Made by a program: the position numbers and the translations under genes | The notes under the pieces: generated by a model | What the model saw: the letters and a program-made list of their open reading frames with translations, nothing else | What the model was told of the DNA's origin: nothing | Databases searched by the model: none | In this document: positions 11,239-22,781 of the stretch, one piece after another | Layout of the letters: each line of letters opens with the position of its first letter | Numbering within the stretch: position 1 is the first letter of the stretch | Origin: Zasmidium citrigriseum | Taxonomy: Eukaryota; Ascomycota; Dothideomycetes; Mycosphaerellales; Mycosphaerellaceae | DNA length: 64,000 nucleotides | Assembly: GCA_002786025.1 (NCBI GenBank) | Contig: NHNW01000023.1 | Span: forward strand, 434,001 to 498,000 | Reading direction: 5' to 3'

Positions 11239-12683
11239 CTAGGTGAAGTGGATCTTGTAGCGGAAACTGATGCTGAACGCCGGATCGCTCACTGCGACCT
11301 CCTCGCCGTCCTCCAGCAAGTCTCGCAGCTTCTTGTTCAAGTTGCCCTCGGTCTGCTGCCGAAGACCTTCTGGTGACGAGTAGAAGAGCGACTTCTCGCC
11401 AGTCCGCAGGTTGGGCTTCTTGAGTTGAGCTTCTGGTCGCTCGGCGAAGCTGCCGACAAGCTCCTGAAGCGTCTGGTCGCCAGGTACGCTGAGGTCTTTG
11501 GGCAGATTGCCACAGACTGGGCAGTCGTCCTTCTTCTTGTGACCGAATGTGTACGTGTAGATGCCGTTGTCGCCGGTGTAGAGCATGTAGTTGTTTGGAG
11601 CCGGGAAGTCCTCGTCCGCTGTGACATGTCAGTACATTCTCAAGATTGGATCGAGATCTTGACATACTTGGATCGTATTCTTCTGGATCGACTCCATCCG
11701 GGACGGCGCTAGGGTTCGCAAGGAAAGGCGCAGTGTTGGATGCGATCTTGAACGCTTCATTGCAGCATGAGGCGGCGATGATGGCGTTGGTAGAAGCAAT
11801 GGCTGGAATGATGTTCTTCACAACGCCTTGTGTCATGCTGTACGTGACTCCCTGGATGCCGAATTCCTTGGCACGCTTGAGAGCAGTCTGGTAGAGCCAT
11901 GTGATATGCTCAGGGTCGTCAGTATCGAGTTGGATGTCCTTTCTCTCCTCCTACCATATGTTAGCCATTGGAAACATTAAGAAAGCATACGACCACACTC
12001 ACCTCCCACTTGATGATATGTGCCCACTCTATACAGTGCTGAGGCTGGCGAGGAATAGTTGCAAGTGTGCAAAGCGGAACGGCGGCGCGAGGGGCGTGCA
12101 TGTCCAGCTGACACTCAATGCACGAAGTCATGGAGGGCAATATGACACGCGACTGACCCTTGAAGCCTTCGGTACCTCCATCGATCAGGGGCTTCAGGGA
12201 GTCTGGGTTCTCGCCGTCCACCATGTCGACCAGCATGGCGTTGATCCACCGTCTGGCTTCGATGGAATCAAGACCACAGATGACGATGTTGAATTGCATG
12301 TAATAGTCCTCATCCATATCTTGTATCTTGCAAACGTGGGCGTTGATCGTGCAGCTTGGCACTCTCTTCATGACAAAGTTGGCGGCTACGGTTGCCTTGG
12401 GTTGGCCAACGTCGGACTGGCGGAAGAGGAATTGGCGGTTGAGGTTCGATACGTCGATGGTGTCCATGTCGATCACATCGATGCTCTTGAAGCCGGAGAG
12501 CGCGAGGTTCTTGAGAATTTCGCAACCCAAGCCACCGGCACCAATGACCAGCACCTTGAAGCTGTCGAGCTGTTCGATGACTTGTTCGGGGTTGAAAACG
12601 TCGGGGTCGGTGAAAGGGCCGGGGCGGGTGAGGACGTAGTCGAGGTGGCGCCATCGCGCTCTGCTGTCGCCGTTGGCCGCCAT
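11239..12683 (-). CDS. UBA3: NEDD8-activating enzyme E1 catalytic subunit
   Basis: Three exons (12003-12683, 11668-11950, 11239-11618) join in frame to 447 residues, the usual UBA3 length. The ThiF-type adenylation fold shows GAGGLG at residues 48-53 and [14 protein letters not shown] just after. The catalytic cysteine is in VPLCTLA (about Cys205). A conserved tract (DDPEHITW, then [17 protein letters not shown]) spans the first splice junction. A CPVC motif lies in exon 3, followed by a C-terminal E2-binding ubiquitin-like domain. With its partner ULA1/APPBP1 it activates NEDD8/Rub1 for cullin modification. The first ATG (12683) starts a normal N-terminus. It is divergent from TEL2, with 217 bp between the likely start codons. 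Confidence 0.95.
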
Positions 12684-12900
12684 AGCGATGTGGTGGAGGA
12701 GGTAAAGAAGGATGAAGTTGAAGAGCAGACGATGTTTGACGTTGCTGAGCTGTCGTGGGTCCTTATCGATAAACAGCTGAGTAAGCTTCGCATCGCGAAA
12801 ACACGAGATTACGCGAATCATGGAGCCCATTTGGCTCGACCTCCCTTCCACTCGCTCACTTTCTCGCTCTATCAACATATCATGTGCCCGGATCGAGGAA
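12684..12900. promoter_or_regulatory. bidirectional promoter UBA3/TEL2
   Basis: Only 217 bp separate the UBA3 start (12683, minus) from the preferred TEL2 start (12901, plus), so one short region must drive both genes. No TATA box is evident, as expected for housekeeping promoters. Confidence 0.55.
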
Positions 12901-15900
12901 ATGGCGGACTTCATGACGGCTGTGAAGACCGTTCACAGGACCAGCGACCAGCCTCCTGAACCAGTCCTTACGCCGGTCGCCGTACGGCTACAACCTGACC
13001 TGCCAGCCAAGGTCGAGAAAGCCGAAAAGAAGAATGTCACATCTGTAACATCACCAGAAGAGGCACTTCATTACTTGCGCTCTGAACCCGATGCCGATGG
13101 CCTCGTCAAAGTGCTGCATCAAATCAGTGTCCGCCATGGACTCTCCGAAGACTTCGATATTCGAGCCCCGGGGCCACGACAAGCGCAAATCATCAATACA
13201 CTTGTCACAAGCATTTCACCAGCTTTCTGGCCGGTCTTCGACAGATCCGATCGAGCTGTGCTAGTATCATGTCTGCAAAGTGCAGCTGGAATCAGCGCCA
13301 TTGTGGCAAGATTGAAGTTCCTGTGCGACAAGTTCAGTCAGTCCAAGCCTTCAGATGCAGACCATGCGGAGCTGGAGATCAATCTCGCTATCTTGAATCA
13401 TGTTTTGAAAGGGGCTGGTACTGCTTTCCATGTCTGGGCCGCATTGGTGGATGCGGTGAGCCAAGATGTAAAACGCCAAATGGCATGGAAAGACTTCATT
13501 GCCCTCATCGCGTCCGGGAAGCTCACTGCAACTGTTGCACGGACGGAAGACACTCTCAAGGCAAATGGTAGGAGCATCAACTCGTCGTCACCATTGGCTT
13601 CGGGAGTGGACACCTCAACATGGTTGGGTCGAAACGTGGCTACCTTTGTGCAGCAGTCAGTCAAATCTGACGAAAGTAGCACGGACCTGAACCGAGCATC
13701 TGCTCAATTGCTTTCCAAGGCTTTCGGTTTGGGATATCCTATACCACTTGTCAAGGCGCTTCTCACGACGATTATTCCAAGCAAGCCAAGTGGAAGTTCC
13801 TCGCTTCACGGTCTCGACTCTCTATCACGAGAGCTTCCTTCGTTCACCAAACAAGCATTTCTTGAATCTACTCTGAGATGGCTGTCGGGACTGACTGAGT
13901 CAGGGCCAGCTGATCAAGATACTGAAAGCGAGACAGCGTACCAGACCAAAGCCTCGGCCGCGTTGATTGAAGCTCTGACAAAATCGGATTCTTTCATGCA
14001 GCAGCACCTCGTCCAATTCTTGAATGATCCCGCAGCATCGATTCTCTCGCATCCGGCTCGACGAGCGTCAATAGCGGTGCTCGCGCGGGTTGCACCTACT
14101 GAGCTGGAGACACTACTCGAGAAGCTCATGGCTACCTTTGGCGAGAAAGCCTTCATCGATCATGCACCGATCGTTCAGCAAGAAGGCGTCGCACAAACGT
14201 TACTTCTGACGGCAGGATGCATTCATCGAACGACGTCAATGGCTCTGCTGATGATGGCGAGATCTTCCGGCCACATGCAGAGCGTGAGCAGTCGACTCCA
14301 CAGCTCAAACCAACGAGCTAGATGGCTTGGAATGATAGTTGGAACGGCTATCTCGAGCTTGATCGACAAAGTCGAGTCTCAGATGAGCTTTGGAATGGAT
14401 GAAATGGCGACGGACGAAGCGATGTGGTACAAGCAGCTGGTGAGGGTCAATGATGAGATTGGCACCGTCTCGGACCTAGAAGATCTTCTGCGAAAGCAGA
14501 ATGCTGTCGCCAAGGTCTCACGCAAGACTACGACGACGCCAAAATCTCGAAAGCTGCCTATCATTAACGGGAAACAAACATTCGGACCTCCTAGGCCACC
14601 TGAACCAGTTCAGACCGAAGTCATTGGCGACAAAGTCACTGAGATTGAAGACGACGAGGAAGAAGAGGACGACGATCTCAAGCCGTACGCAAAGCCCGAC
14701 AGCGATCCAGAAGATAGCGATGAGGATGCCACCCTTGTCAATCGTAACAAAGCAAGACCTCCAGTCTACATAAGAGACTTGATGAGAATGCTCAAGGATA
14801 CCGAGAACCATGATCGATTTCAAATGGCCATCAAAAATGCGCCTGCTCTCATCCGAAGAAAGGCTGGCTTCGGAGGTGAAGTCAGAGACCATGCTGAGGA
14901 ACTGGCACTGATGTTCTGCGATCTACGAGATCCATTCGACATGGAAGGATTCGACGAAATGAAGCTCCAAGCACTGATAGCTGTCCTCCTGACCGATGTC
15001 AAAACCATGACCCCTTGGCTCAGCAAGCAAGCCTTCGCCGGCGAATACTCCCTCTCACAACGCTGCATCATGCTCAGCGCCCTAGGTCTCGGTGGACGAG
15101 AACTAGCCGGCTACAAAGAAGACGACCTGAACCCAACTCTCCCTTCCAGCACAACCTCCTTCCCAAGCAAACGCCTCCCAGGCCGCTTACACGCCATCTA
15201 CAGCCCCTCAAACCCCTCCACCAAACGTCTCGAATCCGCCAGCAAAAACATCGAACACCAACTCATCAAACCCCTCGCCCTCTCCGCCGCAGATAAAACA
15301 ACCTCCCACCTCGACGCCGTCAAAGTCCGTACTTTCTCCAGCCGAATGGAAGTCGAGCGCACGAAACGTAAACCCGCTGCGAATGAACTCGCGAAGGTCT
15401 TTGGCGAGGCGTTCTTCTTCCCACTCCTGAGTCGCTATCAACAAGACCTCGCCGTCTACGGCCCAGGAAGTGTCTTCGTCTCAGCACCAATCGTTCAAGT
15501 CACATTCCTCAAAACTCTCGCATTACTCTTCCACGCTTCTGGACCCGCAACACCCAACATCCCCGAAATCACGACAGCATTCTGGGACCTCCTCCTCTCC
15601 CTCCGAGTCCAGGCCATATCGGATATCAGCGTCTTGGAAGCTGTTCTCTTCTCTCTCCTCACACTGCTTGAGGTCAACACGGATTCCAAGCAGAGACTTG
15701 CGCAGGAGACGCCGAAGCAGTTGATGGAGACGCAGCAGTGGGTTGAGCTTGTGTTTGAGAAGACGGGAGGTGGGAATTTGGTGAGCGAGGGGAGTGATGA
15801 GGAGTCGAGGGTTAGGACGTTGGCGGCGGGGGTGTTGGTGAAGACGAGGGAGGTTGTGGAGACTTATCAGAAGTTGTTGGTTGGGAATACGTATGGCTAA
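12901..15900 (+). CDS. TEL2: telomere length regulation protein TEL2/TELO2
   Basis: This is a single-exon protein of 999 residues (1,026 if the upstream ATG at 12820 is used). The central acidic linker ([14 protein letters not shown]) is followed by the conserved Tel2 block: [12 protein letters not shown], then a segment with [21 protein letters not shown]. This matches PF10193 (Telomere_reg-2). The remainder is alpha-helical, repeat-like sequence typical of the HEAT solenoid. Tel2 acts with Tti1 and Tti2 as an Hsp90 co-chaperone that stabilises PIKK kinases (Tel1/ATM, Mec1/ATR, TOR). I prefer the start at 12901 because the extra 27 residues look like translated leader and would crowd the shared promoter with UBA3. 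Confidence 0.9.
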   Translation: MADFMTAVKTVHRTSDQPPEPVLTPVAVRLQPDLPAKVEKAEKKNVTSVTSPEEALHYLRSEPDADGLVKVLHQISVRHGLSEDFDIRAPGPRQAQIINTLVTSISPAFWPVFDRSDRAVLVSCLQSAAGISAIVARLKFLCDKFSQSKPSDADHAELEINLAILNHVLKGAGTAFHVWAALVDAVSQDVKRQMAWKDFIALIASGKLTATVARTEDTLKANGRSINSSSPLASGVDTSTWLGRNVATFVQQSVKSDESSTDLNRASAQLLSKAFGLGYPIPLVKALLTTIIPSKPSGSSSLHGLDSLSRELPSFTKQAFLESTLRWLSGLTESGPADQDTESETAYQTKASAALIEALTKSDSFMQQHLVQFLNDPAASILSHPARRASIAVLARVAPTELETLLEKLMATFGEKAFIDHAPIVQQEGVAQTLLLTAGCIHRTTSMALLMMARSSGHMQSVSSRLHSSNQRARWLGMIVGTAISSLIDKVESQMSFGMDEMATDEAMWYKQLVRVNDEIGTVSDLEDLLRKQNAVAKVSRKTTTTPKSRKLPIINGKQTFGPPRPPEPVQTEVIGDKVTEIEDDEEEEDDDLKPYAKPDSDPEDSDEDATLVNRNKARPPVYIRDLMRMLKDTENHDRFQMAIKNAPALIRRKAGFGGEVRDHAEELALMFCDLRDPFDMEGFDEMKLQALIAVLLTDVKTMTPWLSKQAFAGEYSLSQRCIMLSALGLGGRELAGYKEDDLNPTLPSSTTSFPSKRLPGRLHAIYSPSNPSTKRLESASKNIEHQLIKPLALSAADKTTSHLDAVKVRTFSSRMEVERTKRKPAANELAKVFGEAFFFPLLSRYQQDLAVYGPGSVFVSAPIVQVTFLKTLALLFHASGPATPNIPEITTAFWDLLLSLRVQAISDISVLEAVLFSLLTLLEVNTDSKQRLAQETPKQLMETQQWVELVFEKTGGGNLVSEGSDEESRVRTLAAGVLVKTREVVETYQKLLVGNTYG

Positions 15901-16432
15901 GCTCAAAGGTGTCACCGCTTGAGGCTCGTTGCGAAGTCCCTGGCAAAGTGTATGCAAAAGCTGATACTGTTCTCTGACTTGACTTGAAAGTGTTACTGCA
16001 GACTGGACTGTGTCATTCTATATCACCTGAGATCAAGTCATCTAGTACCTGCTATTCCGGCTGCCCGACTACAATGGCCAAGATTGCACTTCATGATGCA
16101 AAGGACTTCAAGACGCAGAGTAGAGAGAGAATGGCGTTGGCGCATAGCAAATCTACGACATTACATCTAAGCTACTGTCGCTAAAGCATGTATTCTACCA
16201 ATCCATCTCACAGTATACAAAGTACATGATCGTTGCAACAGCAACGTCAGAAAAGGCCGTCAATCGTTTAAATGAACACCGAGATCCAGCTCATCAACGA
16301 CACGACTTTGAGTGTTTGACATCTCTTGGTCGACAAAGATCCACCTCTTGACATTGCTCTGCTCCCACCCTACCCCGCCAAGCAATCTCTCTTTCGTCCT
16401 TTTCTTCCCGCTGCCCTCAGCACTCTCCACAC
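15901..16432. other. convergent intergenic region
   Basis: This region between the 3' ends of TEL2 and the aquaporin gene should hold both 3' UTRs. I see no coding or RNA feature. Confidence 0.5.
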
Positions 16433-17481
16433 TCAAACACTATCACTCCGCTGCGTCGTCTCCGTCCTCGTCGCCATAGCCATATCCGGCATCACCCTGA
16501 TCGGCTCAAGGGCATCCTTCACAGGATGGAAAGCACCATTAGCACTATCCTGACCCGGGTTCGCATCTTCGTAATGGAAGAACTTGACGAAGTGGTAATA
16601 GCCCGCGGCGACGAGAGCGCCCAGGAAAGGGCCCACCCAGTAGATCCAGTGGTAGCCTTGAAACGAGGCGGCTGCGACGCAGGGGCCGAAGGAGCGGGCG
16701 GGGTTGAGGCTGCCGCCGGTGTAGTATCTAGGGATGAGTGTTAGGATGGTGTGTTGAGAGAGGGGTGGGGGTTGGTGGGGGGCTTACACTCCGGCTATCT
16801 CTGCCACAAAGAGGGCCATGCCGATGCCGATTGGGGCGATGAATGTTTGTTTGGATTTCTCGGCGGCGAGCATGAGGACGGTGAAGGTGAGTTCGGCCGT
16901 GAGGAACTGGAAGGAGCGAGTCATGTTAGCAGGGTAAGGGAAGAAGGGAGTTCAGCACGCACCATCTCAATGAACAGCCCCTGAGCAACACTGACACCAT
17001 CCGCCAGCGTTGTCTGAACACCAACGATATCGCCAGGCACAATGCAGCTCGCAACAGCGGCAGCACAGATACCACTCGCAAGCTGCACAGGCAAAAAGAT
17101 CGTTCCCCTGACCCAGTCCAAATTGCCAGTAAGCACCAAGCCCACAGTGACCGCCGGGTTGAACAGACCACCGCTGATGCGGTACAAAGTCCAAGCTGTG
17201 ACGAGCAGAGGTAGACCGTAGCTCAACGAGATGAAGATGACTGTCTGGCTGCTGGCAGTGCCGTTGGGCCCGGACTCGGCTGCTTGGTTGGCCGCCATGG
17301 TGTGGCCAAGGAAGGCGAAGAGGAGGAAGAGAAATGTTCCGACGAACTCTCCTGAGGCGGCGACCATGTGTTTTCGGAGGGTTGAACGTGTATCGGGGTG
17401 TTCGGGCGTGACGATCCCGGCGAAGGGGAGATGGAATTTGGGTCCGCCGGCCATTTTGGACTGGTGTACGTTTGCCGACAA
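16433..17481 (-). CDS. aquaporin (MIP family)
   Basis: Three exons (16963-17481, 16788-16906, 16433-16727) give 310 residues with six membrane helices. The two half-helix motifs are FNPAVT in exon 1 and LNPARSFGP in exon 3; NPARS, rather than the NPARD of aquaglyceroporins, points to an orthodox water channel. The intron 2 donor is the GTAAGC two bases inside a competing GTGTAAG; only this choice restores [13 protein letters not shown]. The protein faces the plasma membrane or vacuole and conducts water; other solutes cannot be excluded. The N-terminus is short and hydrophilic and the C-terminal tail of about 50 residues is cytosolic. Confidence 0.92.
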
Positions 17482-18697
17482 AGTAATGTGAAGTGTAAAC
17501 GAGGTGTGGAGGAATTGTTGCTTGAGCTGTCCAAACTTGAGGGTGATACTGAGCTCTTTTCAATGCGAATGCCATCGTAGCCCGGTCATGACGAAGGCCA
17601 CAACAAGCTGATCACTTTCCATGCACGCATATCAGCCTGAAGAGTGATGCTGCTGCCGTGGACCTCTTGACATCACTTCGACGCACCTCGAAACATCTCG
17701 ACTTGTCGTACACACTGTCGTTAGGCGCTGGAGGTTGGATGGTGGGGGGGAGCTCATGTTAGCGATATATGCGTATGCTCTGTGCTGAATGGGAACATAT
17801 CAGACGGACAGCGCCGACGATGATGAGATTGGTCGGTTGGCTTGAAGCGCTCGAGCGTGGCGCTGAGCACGCAACACTACGGCTGCCGTGAAACAGCCAT
17901 CGACTGGATATCACCCGACAATGTGATGATACGAAGGCAAGAGAACTGTTTGTAGAGCGATTCCCGCATATGGTGCAGCAAGCAGGGAGTGAGGTCGAAT
18001 GCCCAAGGTAGCACGACGCCGGGATCAATTAATCAATCGAGGAGATCGGAGTGAACGTCCTGGTCGGTGGAACTGGCCTTTCGCTTCGTGCCTAAATGAT
18101 CCCGGAGCTGTTCTCCATCTCGTGTCACAACCAACACGCTGCTCCTCCGGGCATATCATGTGAAGCCTTGCAATATAACGTCAATGGCGTTGAGCTGCTT
18201 CATGGCAGCTCGCATGTGCCGTGCAGGTGCCGGGGAGGCCGTTAGCGGAACTCGGACTCCTTCGGTCGAGGACGCCAGACAGGTGTGAAGTGTCGTTGTG
18301 CAACTGATACAGCTATATCAGCTTCATACCGCTGTCCTGGTCCAGAGGTGAGTGAAGGTGGAGGTGGAGTAGAGTGTGGAGGTTAGAGAAAGGAGGCAAG
18401 AAGGTTGTCGGGATCGGGCGGGAAGGAGCGGATCGAAGCCTCTGCCAAGACTTGGGACAAAAAGCACTTCAGCTGGAAAGATCGAACGATCAACATCGAC
18501 ATCAACATCGAAGTCCGAGTCTGCCATCTCTCAAATCAAATTGGCCCTTTCCACCCCATTATCAGTATCATAAGGCCATCGATAGTCTTGTAGCACGTGC
18601 ATTCACGGAGCCTGCGTAGTCCTTTGAGAAAACCCGGTATCAATCGATTTGCTCGCCTTCAGTTGGGCGCCAAATCCCAACACGGTGCTTTTAATCC
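17482..18697. other. divergent intergenic region
   Basis: This 1.2 kb separates the divergent aquaporin and HET genes and should contain both promoters. I find no convincing ORF, tRNA or repeat; small frames here are non-coding in composition. Confidence 0.5.
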
Positions 18698-20303
18698 ATG
18701 CGGCTGATCAACATCTACTCCCTGGAGCTTCGTTCGTTTCGCAAAGCCGATCTTCCGACTTACGTGACCGTAAGAAGCAAAAGTCGGTAAATTTGCTTCC
18801 AGTACTGATCCCAGCAAGCTGTCACATCGATGGACAGAAGATGAAATCAGCTATGAAGAATATGCCGGTCCTACTAAGCATCAGAAAGCAGGCTACCAGA
18901 AGATCAAGCAGTTCTGCGAATTCATGCGGCTGAAAATTGAACAGGACCGCGAGGACTCCAGACAGCGTCCTTCGGAGCCGCAATGGGTCTGGATCGATAC
19001 CTGCTGCATAGACAAGAGGTCCAGCTCCGAGCTCTCCGAAGCGATCAATTCCATGGCCCAGTGGTACGCGGACTCCAGCTACTGCGTGACCTATCTGTCC
19101 GATTTGGATGATACTGGCAACATGTCTGATTGTGTTTGGTTTACGAGGGGGTGGACTCTTCAAGAGCTTGTCGTGCCAGAGGAAATCATCTTTTGCGATC
19201 AGAACTGGAAAGTAGTTGGTAAGAAGACCGACCCCGATATGAGCGAACGAATCGCTGCCATCACGGGGATTCCACAGCGATGCCTTTTGGACAGATTGGT
19301 CATGCTGCAACAGTCCGTGGCTTGCAAGATGAGCTGGGCGGCCAAAAGAAAATGTGAGCGCGAAGAGGACATCGTAAGTTGAGAATCGGAACTTGTGCAC
19401 CTATACTGAATGTTCAAGGCATACTGTCTGCTCGGGCTGTTCGGCATTCAAATGCCTCTCCTGTACGGCGAAGGCGAACGAGCGTTCCAACGACTTCAAG
19501 AAGAGATAGCCCGCCAATCTGACGACGAATCCGTTTTCGTCTGGAACATACCCGTGGAGCGCAAAGAACATTACTTCAAGGCGGAAGTTATGAGCTTTTT
19601 TGGAACCCTCCATATCCTCGATCGCCACAGTTTCGTCGGCTTTGGATCAGTGTTCGCTCCAGATCCAACATTTTTCGAACGATGTGGGAATATCGAGAGA
19701 CAGACGATATCTCCGAGACGACCGTATACACTTTCGAACAAGGGACTAGAATTCGAAGGGCCATTTCTCAAGCTGTCATCAGGATGGATTCAACCAACGT
19801 ATATTCTTGAGCTGAATTGCGTGGACAAGAAGGCCATTGACCTCAGAAAAGAATCCAACGTTAACGAGTACCAGAGCGAGTTCGACACGCGCTCATGCCT
19901 GGTGGCGTTCGAGCAGACAGCAGAGGATCCAAATTTACTCCGTCGTGTGGCGCCAGCCTTCAGCGACTACGCATTGTGGTGGATGCTTGGAAATTATGAA
20001 AAGATGGGATACATCATGGAGACTGTGCAGCGAAAGCGAGTCATCATCGAAGTGGACCATGCCTGGATTTCAGGACTTGCAACGAAACCTGCTGAAGATT
20101 CAAAATTGAGCAGTATGACCGTTGCCAAATTCATGGAGTCTGATCAGTACACAGCTGGGCGACCCATCTATCGAAAGGTTGGATTCAGTCGGAAGGAGAT
20201 TGACGATTACATGTCGTCGGCTATGGAGCATTTGAAGACGTCGAAACCGGAGTCAAGTACAGAACAACCGTCGAACTCGACGAGTGATCAACATCGTTCG
20301 TAG
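18698..20303 (+). CDS. HET-domain protein (NWD2-type N-terminus)
   Basis: Three exons (18698-18769, 18819-19373, 19419-20303) give 503 residues. The start MRLINIYSLEL is the standard opening of the HET subfamily that often precedes NACHT/NWD modules. Splicing exon 1 to exon 2 restores PTYVTLSHRW, then WIDTCCIDKRSS (about 82-93), WFTRGWTLQEL, and across the second intron EEDIAYCLLGLFG and MPLLYGEGERAF. All are HET family landmarks. No NACHT or WD-repeat region follows; the C-terminal half is of unknown function. It probably acts in non-self recognition or cell death. The intron 1 acceptor (AGCAAG) is chosen from the family alignment and is the least certain boundary. Confidence 0.88.
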
Positions 20304-20554
20304 GATCAAGATATCATTGCATGAGCATGCTGGGGCTGTTTAGAAGTAGCTTGCAGTGTTTCATTGAGCATTGCAACGTTCTACCTATCTCCAACGCTAT
20401 TCATTGACAAAAACTCAAATCACCATTTTCCCTCCCTAGTCTATCATATCCCAACCTCTCTGTTTTGTAATTAAACGTATGTCCCAAAATGACCGGCGTG
20501 GCAAGTTCTCACCCCGCACATCCTCATACCATCAAAAAGGTGGCCAGGAAGGGC
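20304..20554. other. short intergenic stretch
   Basis: This should hold the 3' UTR of the HET gene. Nothing else is seen before the tRNA. Confidence 0.5.
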
Positions 20555-20560
20555 AAAAAA
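20555..20560 (-). terminator. Pol III T-run downstream of tRNA-Thr
   Basis: A run of six T on the minus strand follows the tRNA 3' end within 10 bases, the standard RNA polymerase III termination signal. Confidence 0.75.
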
Positions 20561-20564
20561 TGAT

Positions 20565-20677
20565 TGCTTCCACACGGATTTGAACCGTGGACCTCGGCAT
20601 CCCAGATTCAGGCCACGGTTGGAATCCGTGGTATCCTGCATACTAGTGCCGCGCTCTACCAACTGAGCTATAGAAGC
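20565..20677 (-). tRNA. trnT-AGU: tRNA-Thr(AGU) with a 40-nt intron
   Basis: The minus strand folds as a cloverleaf. The acceptor stem GCTTCTA pairs with TGGAAGC and the discriminator is A. The D-arm is GCTC AGTTGGTA GAGC. The anticodon stem CGGCA pairs with TGCCG, and the T-arm is CACGG TTCAAAT CCGTG. The loop reads C T AGT A with U33 in place, so the anticodon is AGT (Thr, ACU codons after A34-to-I editing). A 40-nt intron (20601-20640) sits at the canonical 37/38 position. The A box lies in the D-arm and the B box GGTTCAAATCC in the T-arm. The intron holds an unusual sequence complementary to the T-arm, described under findings. Confidence 0.88.
20614..20630. repeat. inverted near-copy of the tRNA T-arm inside its intron
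   Basis: On the plus strand these 17 bases read as the minus-strand T-arm sequence (20573-20589) with only two differences. In the precursor RNA, intron and T-arm are therefore complementary at 15 of 17 positions. The intron segment can also form its own 6-bp hairpin. Confidence 0.7.
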
Positions 20678-21088
20678 GTTGGCCTCGAGCTGTGCTAAGC
20701 AGACTCGAGATGTTGGAAGCTAGCCGGATTGGCTGCTTGTTGGAGAACGGCAAATCTTGCTGTCAATATGAAGCTGACGTCAAACGCTCGCTAGGCGACG
20801 GGACATCTACGGGCGGCAGTCTTAAACTGCAATCGCAGGCAACAATTGCTAGGTCCTCGGGCATGTCCTGAATATGATAACATTGTTTTTGGTGAACGAA
20901 ACCGTTGACAATGGGCCGACATTGTGACCAATCCCAGCGAAACAAGAACACCAATACGACACAGCTAGGTTGCATCGGACAAAACGATTGAACTGACGAC
21001 CAGTCGACCATGGTATCGATTTGCAAAGGTACATGAAAATTTCCAAAGGACGATATCTTAGGTTCCTTTGTCTACAATCAACCCTACG
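20678..21088. other. intergenic region
   Basis: This lies between the tRNA and the 3' end of the minus-strand phosphatase-fold gene. I see nothing beyond the likely 3' UTR. Confidence 0.5.
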
Positions 21089-22171
21089 TTACACAGTATC
21101 CCAACTGAACTCCGCCAGCATGGCATTGTGATCCGTCAAGATGCTTCCATCGGGCTGCAAGAACATATCCGTGACATAGTCGAAAGAAGTGGCATTCAAC
21201 TTGACGGTATCTCCGCTTCGATACAGGATCTGAATCAACCTGTCAGCTTAAAGCGACGAAGTCGGGAGAGATACCAGCGACTGACCTTGTCGTAAACCTC
21301 GCAAGTATTATTCGTCGTTGGATCTGGACATTTTGGACGATTGGTTGGGATGACACCTCCTTTGGAACTGTCAGCAGACATCAAACTAAAAGAACAACTC
21401 GTCCACCCAACATATTGGACGAAGACATTGACAAAATTCTGCAAGACAAGGCACAAGAAAAACGTGCATTGGGACAAAGACAAAAGATCCAAAGAACAAC
21501 ACCACGAATCGAACCATCAACTCACCGAAAACCCTCTCCCCCCAAACATCGTCCAACCCAGCCTCCGTCTCAAACACCCCAGCATCATCCGTCTCCCTAG
21601 AATAAAGACTATTCGTATCCCCCGCAACAACAACCGCCCTCCCCTCACTCCTCTCCCTCACAACCTCAACAACCTGCCTCAAGTTCTCCCTCCTAGCCTC
21701 CTGATCCCCCTCCTGCTGCCCAGCATCCGCATGCAAATTCACCATATCCACCTCAACCCCCTCCGCAACCTGCATCCTCATAAACGTGAATCCCTTCGGC
21801 GTAAGACAATCCCCATCAGCAATAAAACACTTGTCCCAAGTGATACGGTCGAACTCCGTCCAAGGGTAGTTCGAGAGGGTGTTCAGGCCGCTGCCGAAAG
21901 GAACATCGCCGGAGGTCTTGGTGCGGTGGGAGTGGTTGTCGGCAGAGTAGATGCGGGAGTGGTAGTGGAAGTCTTCTTGGATTTGAATCACATCGTAGCC
22001 GTATTGTGCAAATTTCTGGCCCATCATAGTGGCGGCGTCGGACTTGGAGCCTGGGACGCCGTTGGAGTTGATGATGGAGGGGAGACCGGCGACGTTGAGG
22101 GTGAGGAGGGAGAAGGTGCCTGTGGCGGCGAGAGTGGTAGGCAAGAACACGGCAAGGAAGGAGAGATACAT
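21089..22171 (-). CDS. secreted endonuclease/exonuclease/phosphatase-fold protein
   Basis: Three exons (21526-22171, 21286-21359, 21089-21229) give 286 residues. The first 18 residues (ending TTLAATG) form a signal peptide. Motifs of the EEP superfamily follow in order: LLTLNVAGLP (metal-binding Asn), QIQEDFHYH (metal-binding Glu), VNLHADAG, VVAGDTNSLYS (catalytic Asp and Asn), and in the last exon ILTDHNAMLAEF (final Asp-His pair). The fold is shared by DNase I-like nucleases, sphingomyelinases and inositol phosphatases. The metal and catalytic residues look intact, so the enzyme should be active. The substrate is unknown; secretion suggests an extracellular phosphodiester or lipid headgroup. 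Confidence 0.85.
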
Positions 22172-22781
22172 TTTGGATATCAGAACAGCTCGCAGACTTC
22201 AGTACTGAATCAACCTGCATATTAAAATCGAAGAGGAGGTACAAACCATTTGACGATGTGCCGTCCGGACGAAGTCATCCTCTAAAGGTAGGTGACATAC
22301 GCCAGACACCTCGTTGCTCGTACCTGCATCCTCGTCTATTATTTCGATCTCATTCGCTATTTGGCAAGCTTCACAGTCGATCACATCCTCCAAAGGCAAC
22401 TTCTACAATAGCGAAAGAGCTGGCGCGAACGATCGGCATCACGACCCTTCTTGGCGAACTGTGCAACGTGGGAGACTGAATGGCGGGCAGGTCGGCAGCG
22501 GAAAGCCTCTGACGAAGGACAAGATGTGAGACTCTGAGACTTTGGTAGGATTTCTTTGACCACAGTCATCATTCTTTTCGTTCTTTCTGATCTCATTCAT
22601 ACACGAACGACCATCCTCATCTCATCCCATCCTCGCTCTCCCAGAACCTATTCGCGAGGAAGCCTCTCCCAAAAAGACGCATCTTTCAGACCACCCTCCA
22701 ACGCCGCGCTAATCAAGCAGCCCAAGTAGTAACTCAGAAAAGAATGAATAATAATATACAATGAACAATCACGCTCTCGCC
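22172..22781. other. intergenic region
   Basis: This should hold the promoter of the secreted phosphatase-fold gene and the 3' UTR of TAF2 (AT-rich poly(A)-like sequence near 22740-22765). No gene is seen. Confidence 0.5.

Noticed and set aside
11901..12959. 352-codon plus-strand frame
   Set aside because: It is antisense to UBA3 exon 1, whose catalytic motifs are unmistakable.
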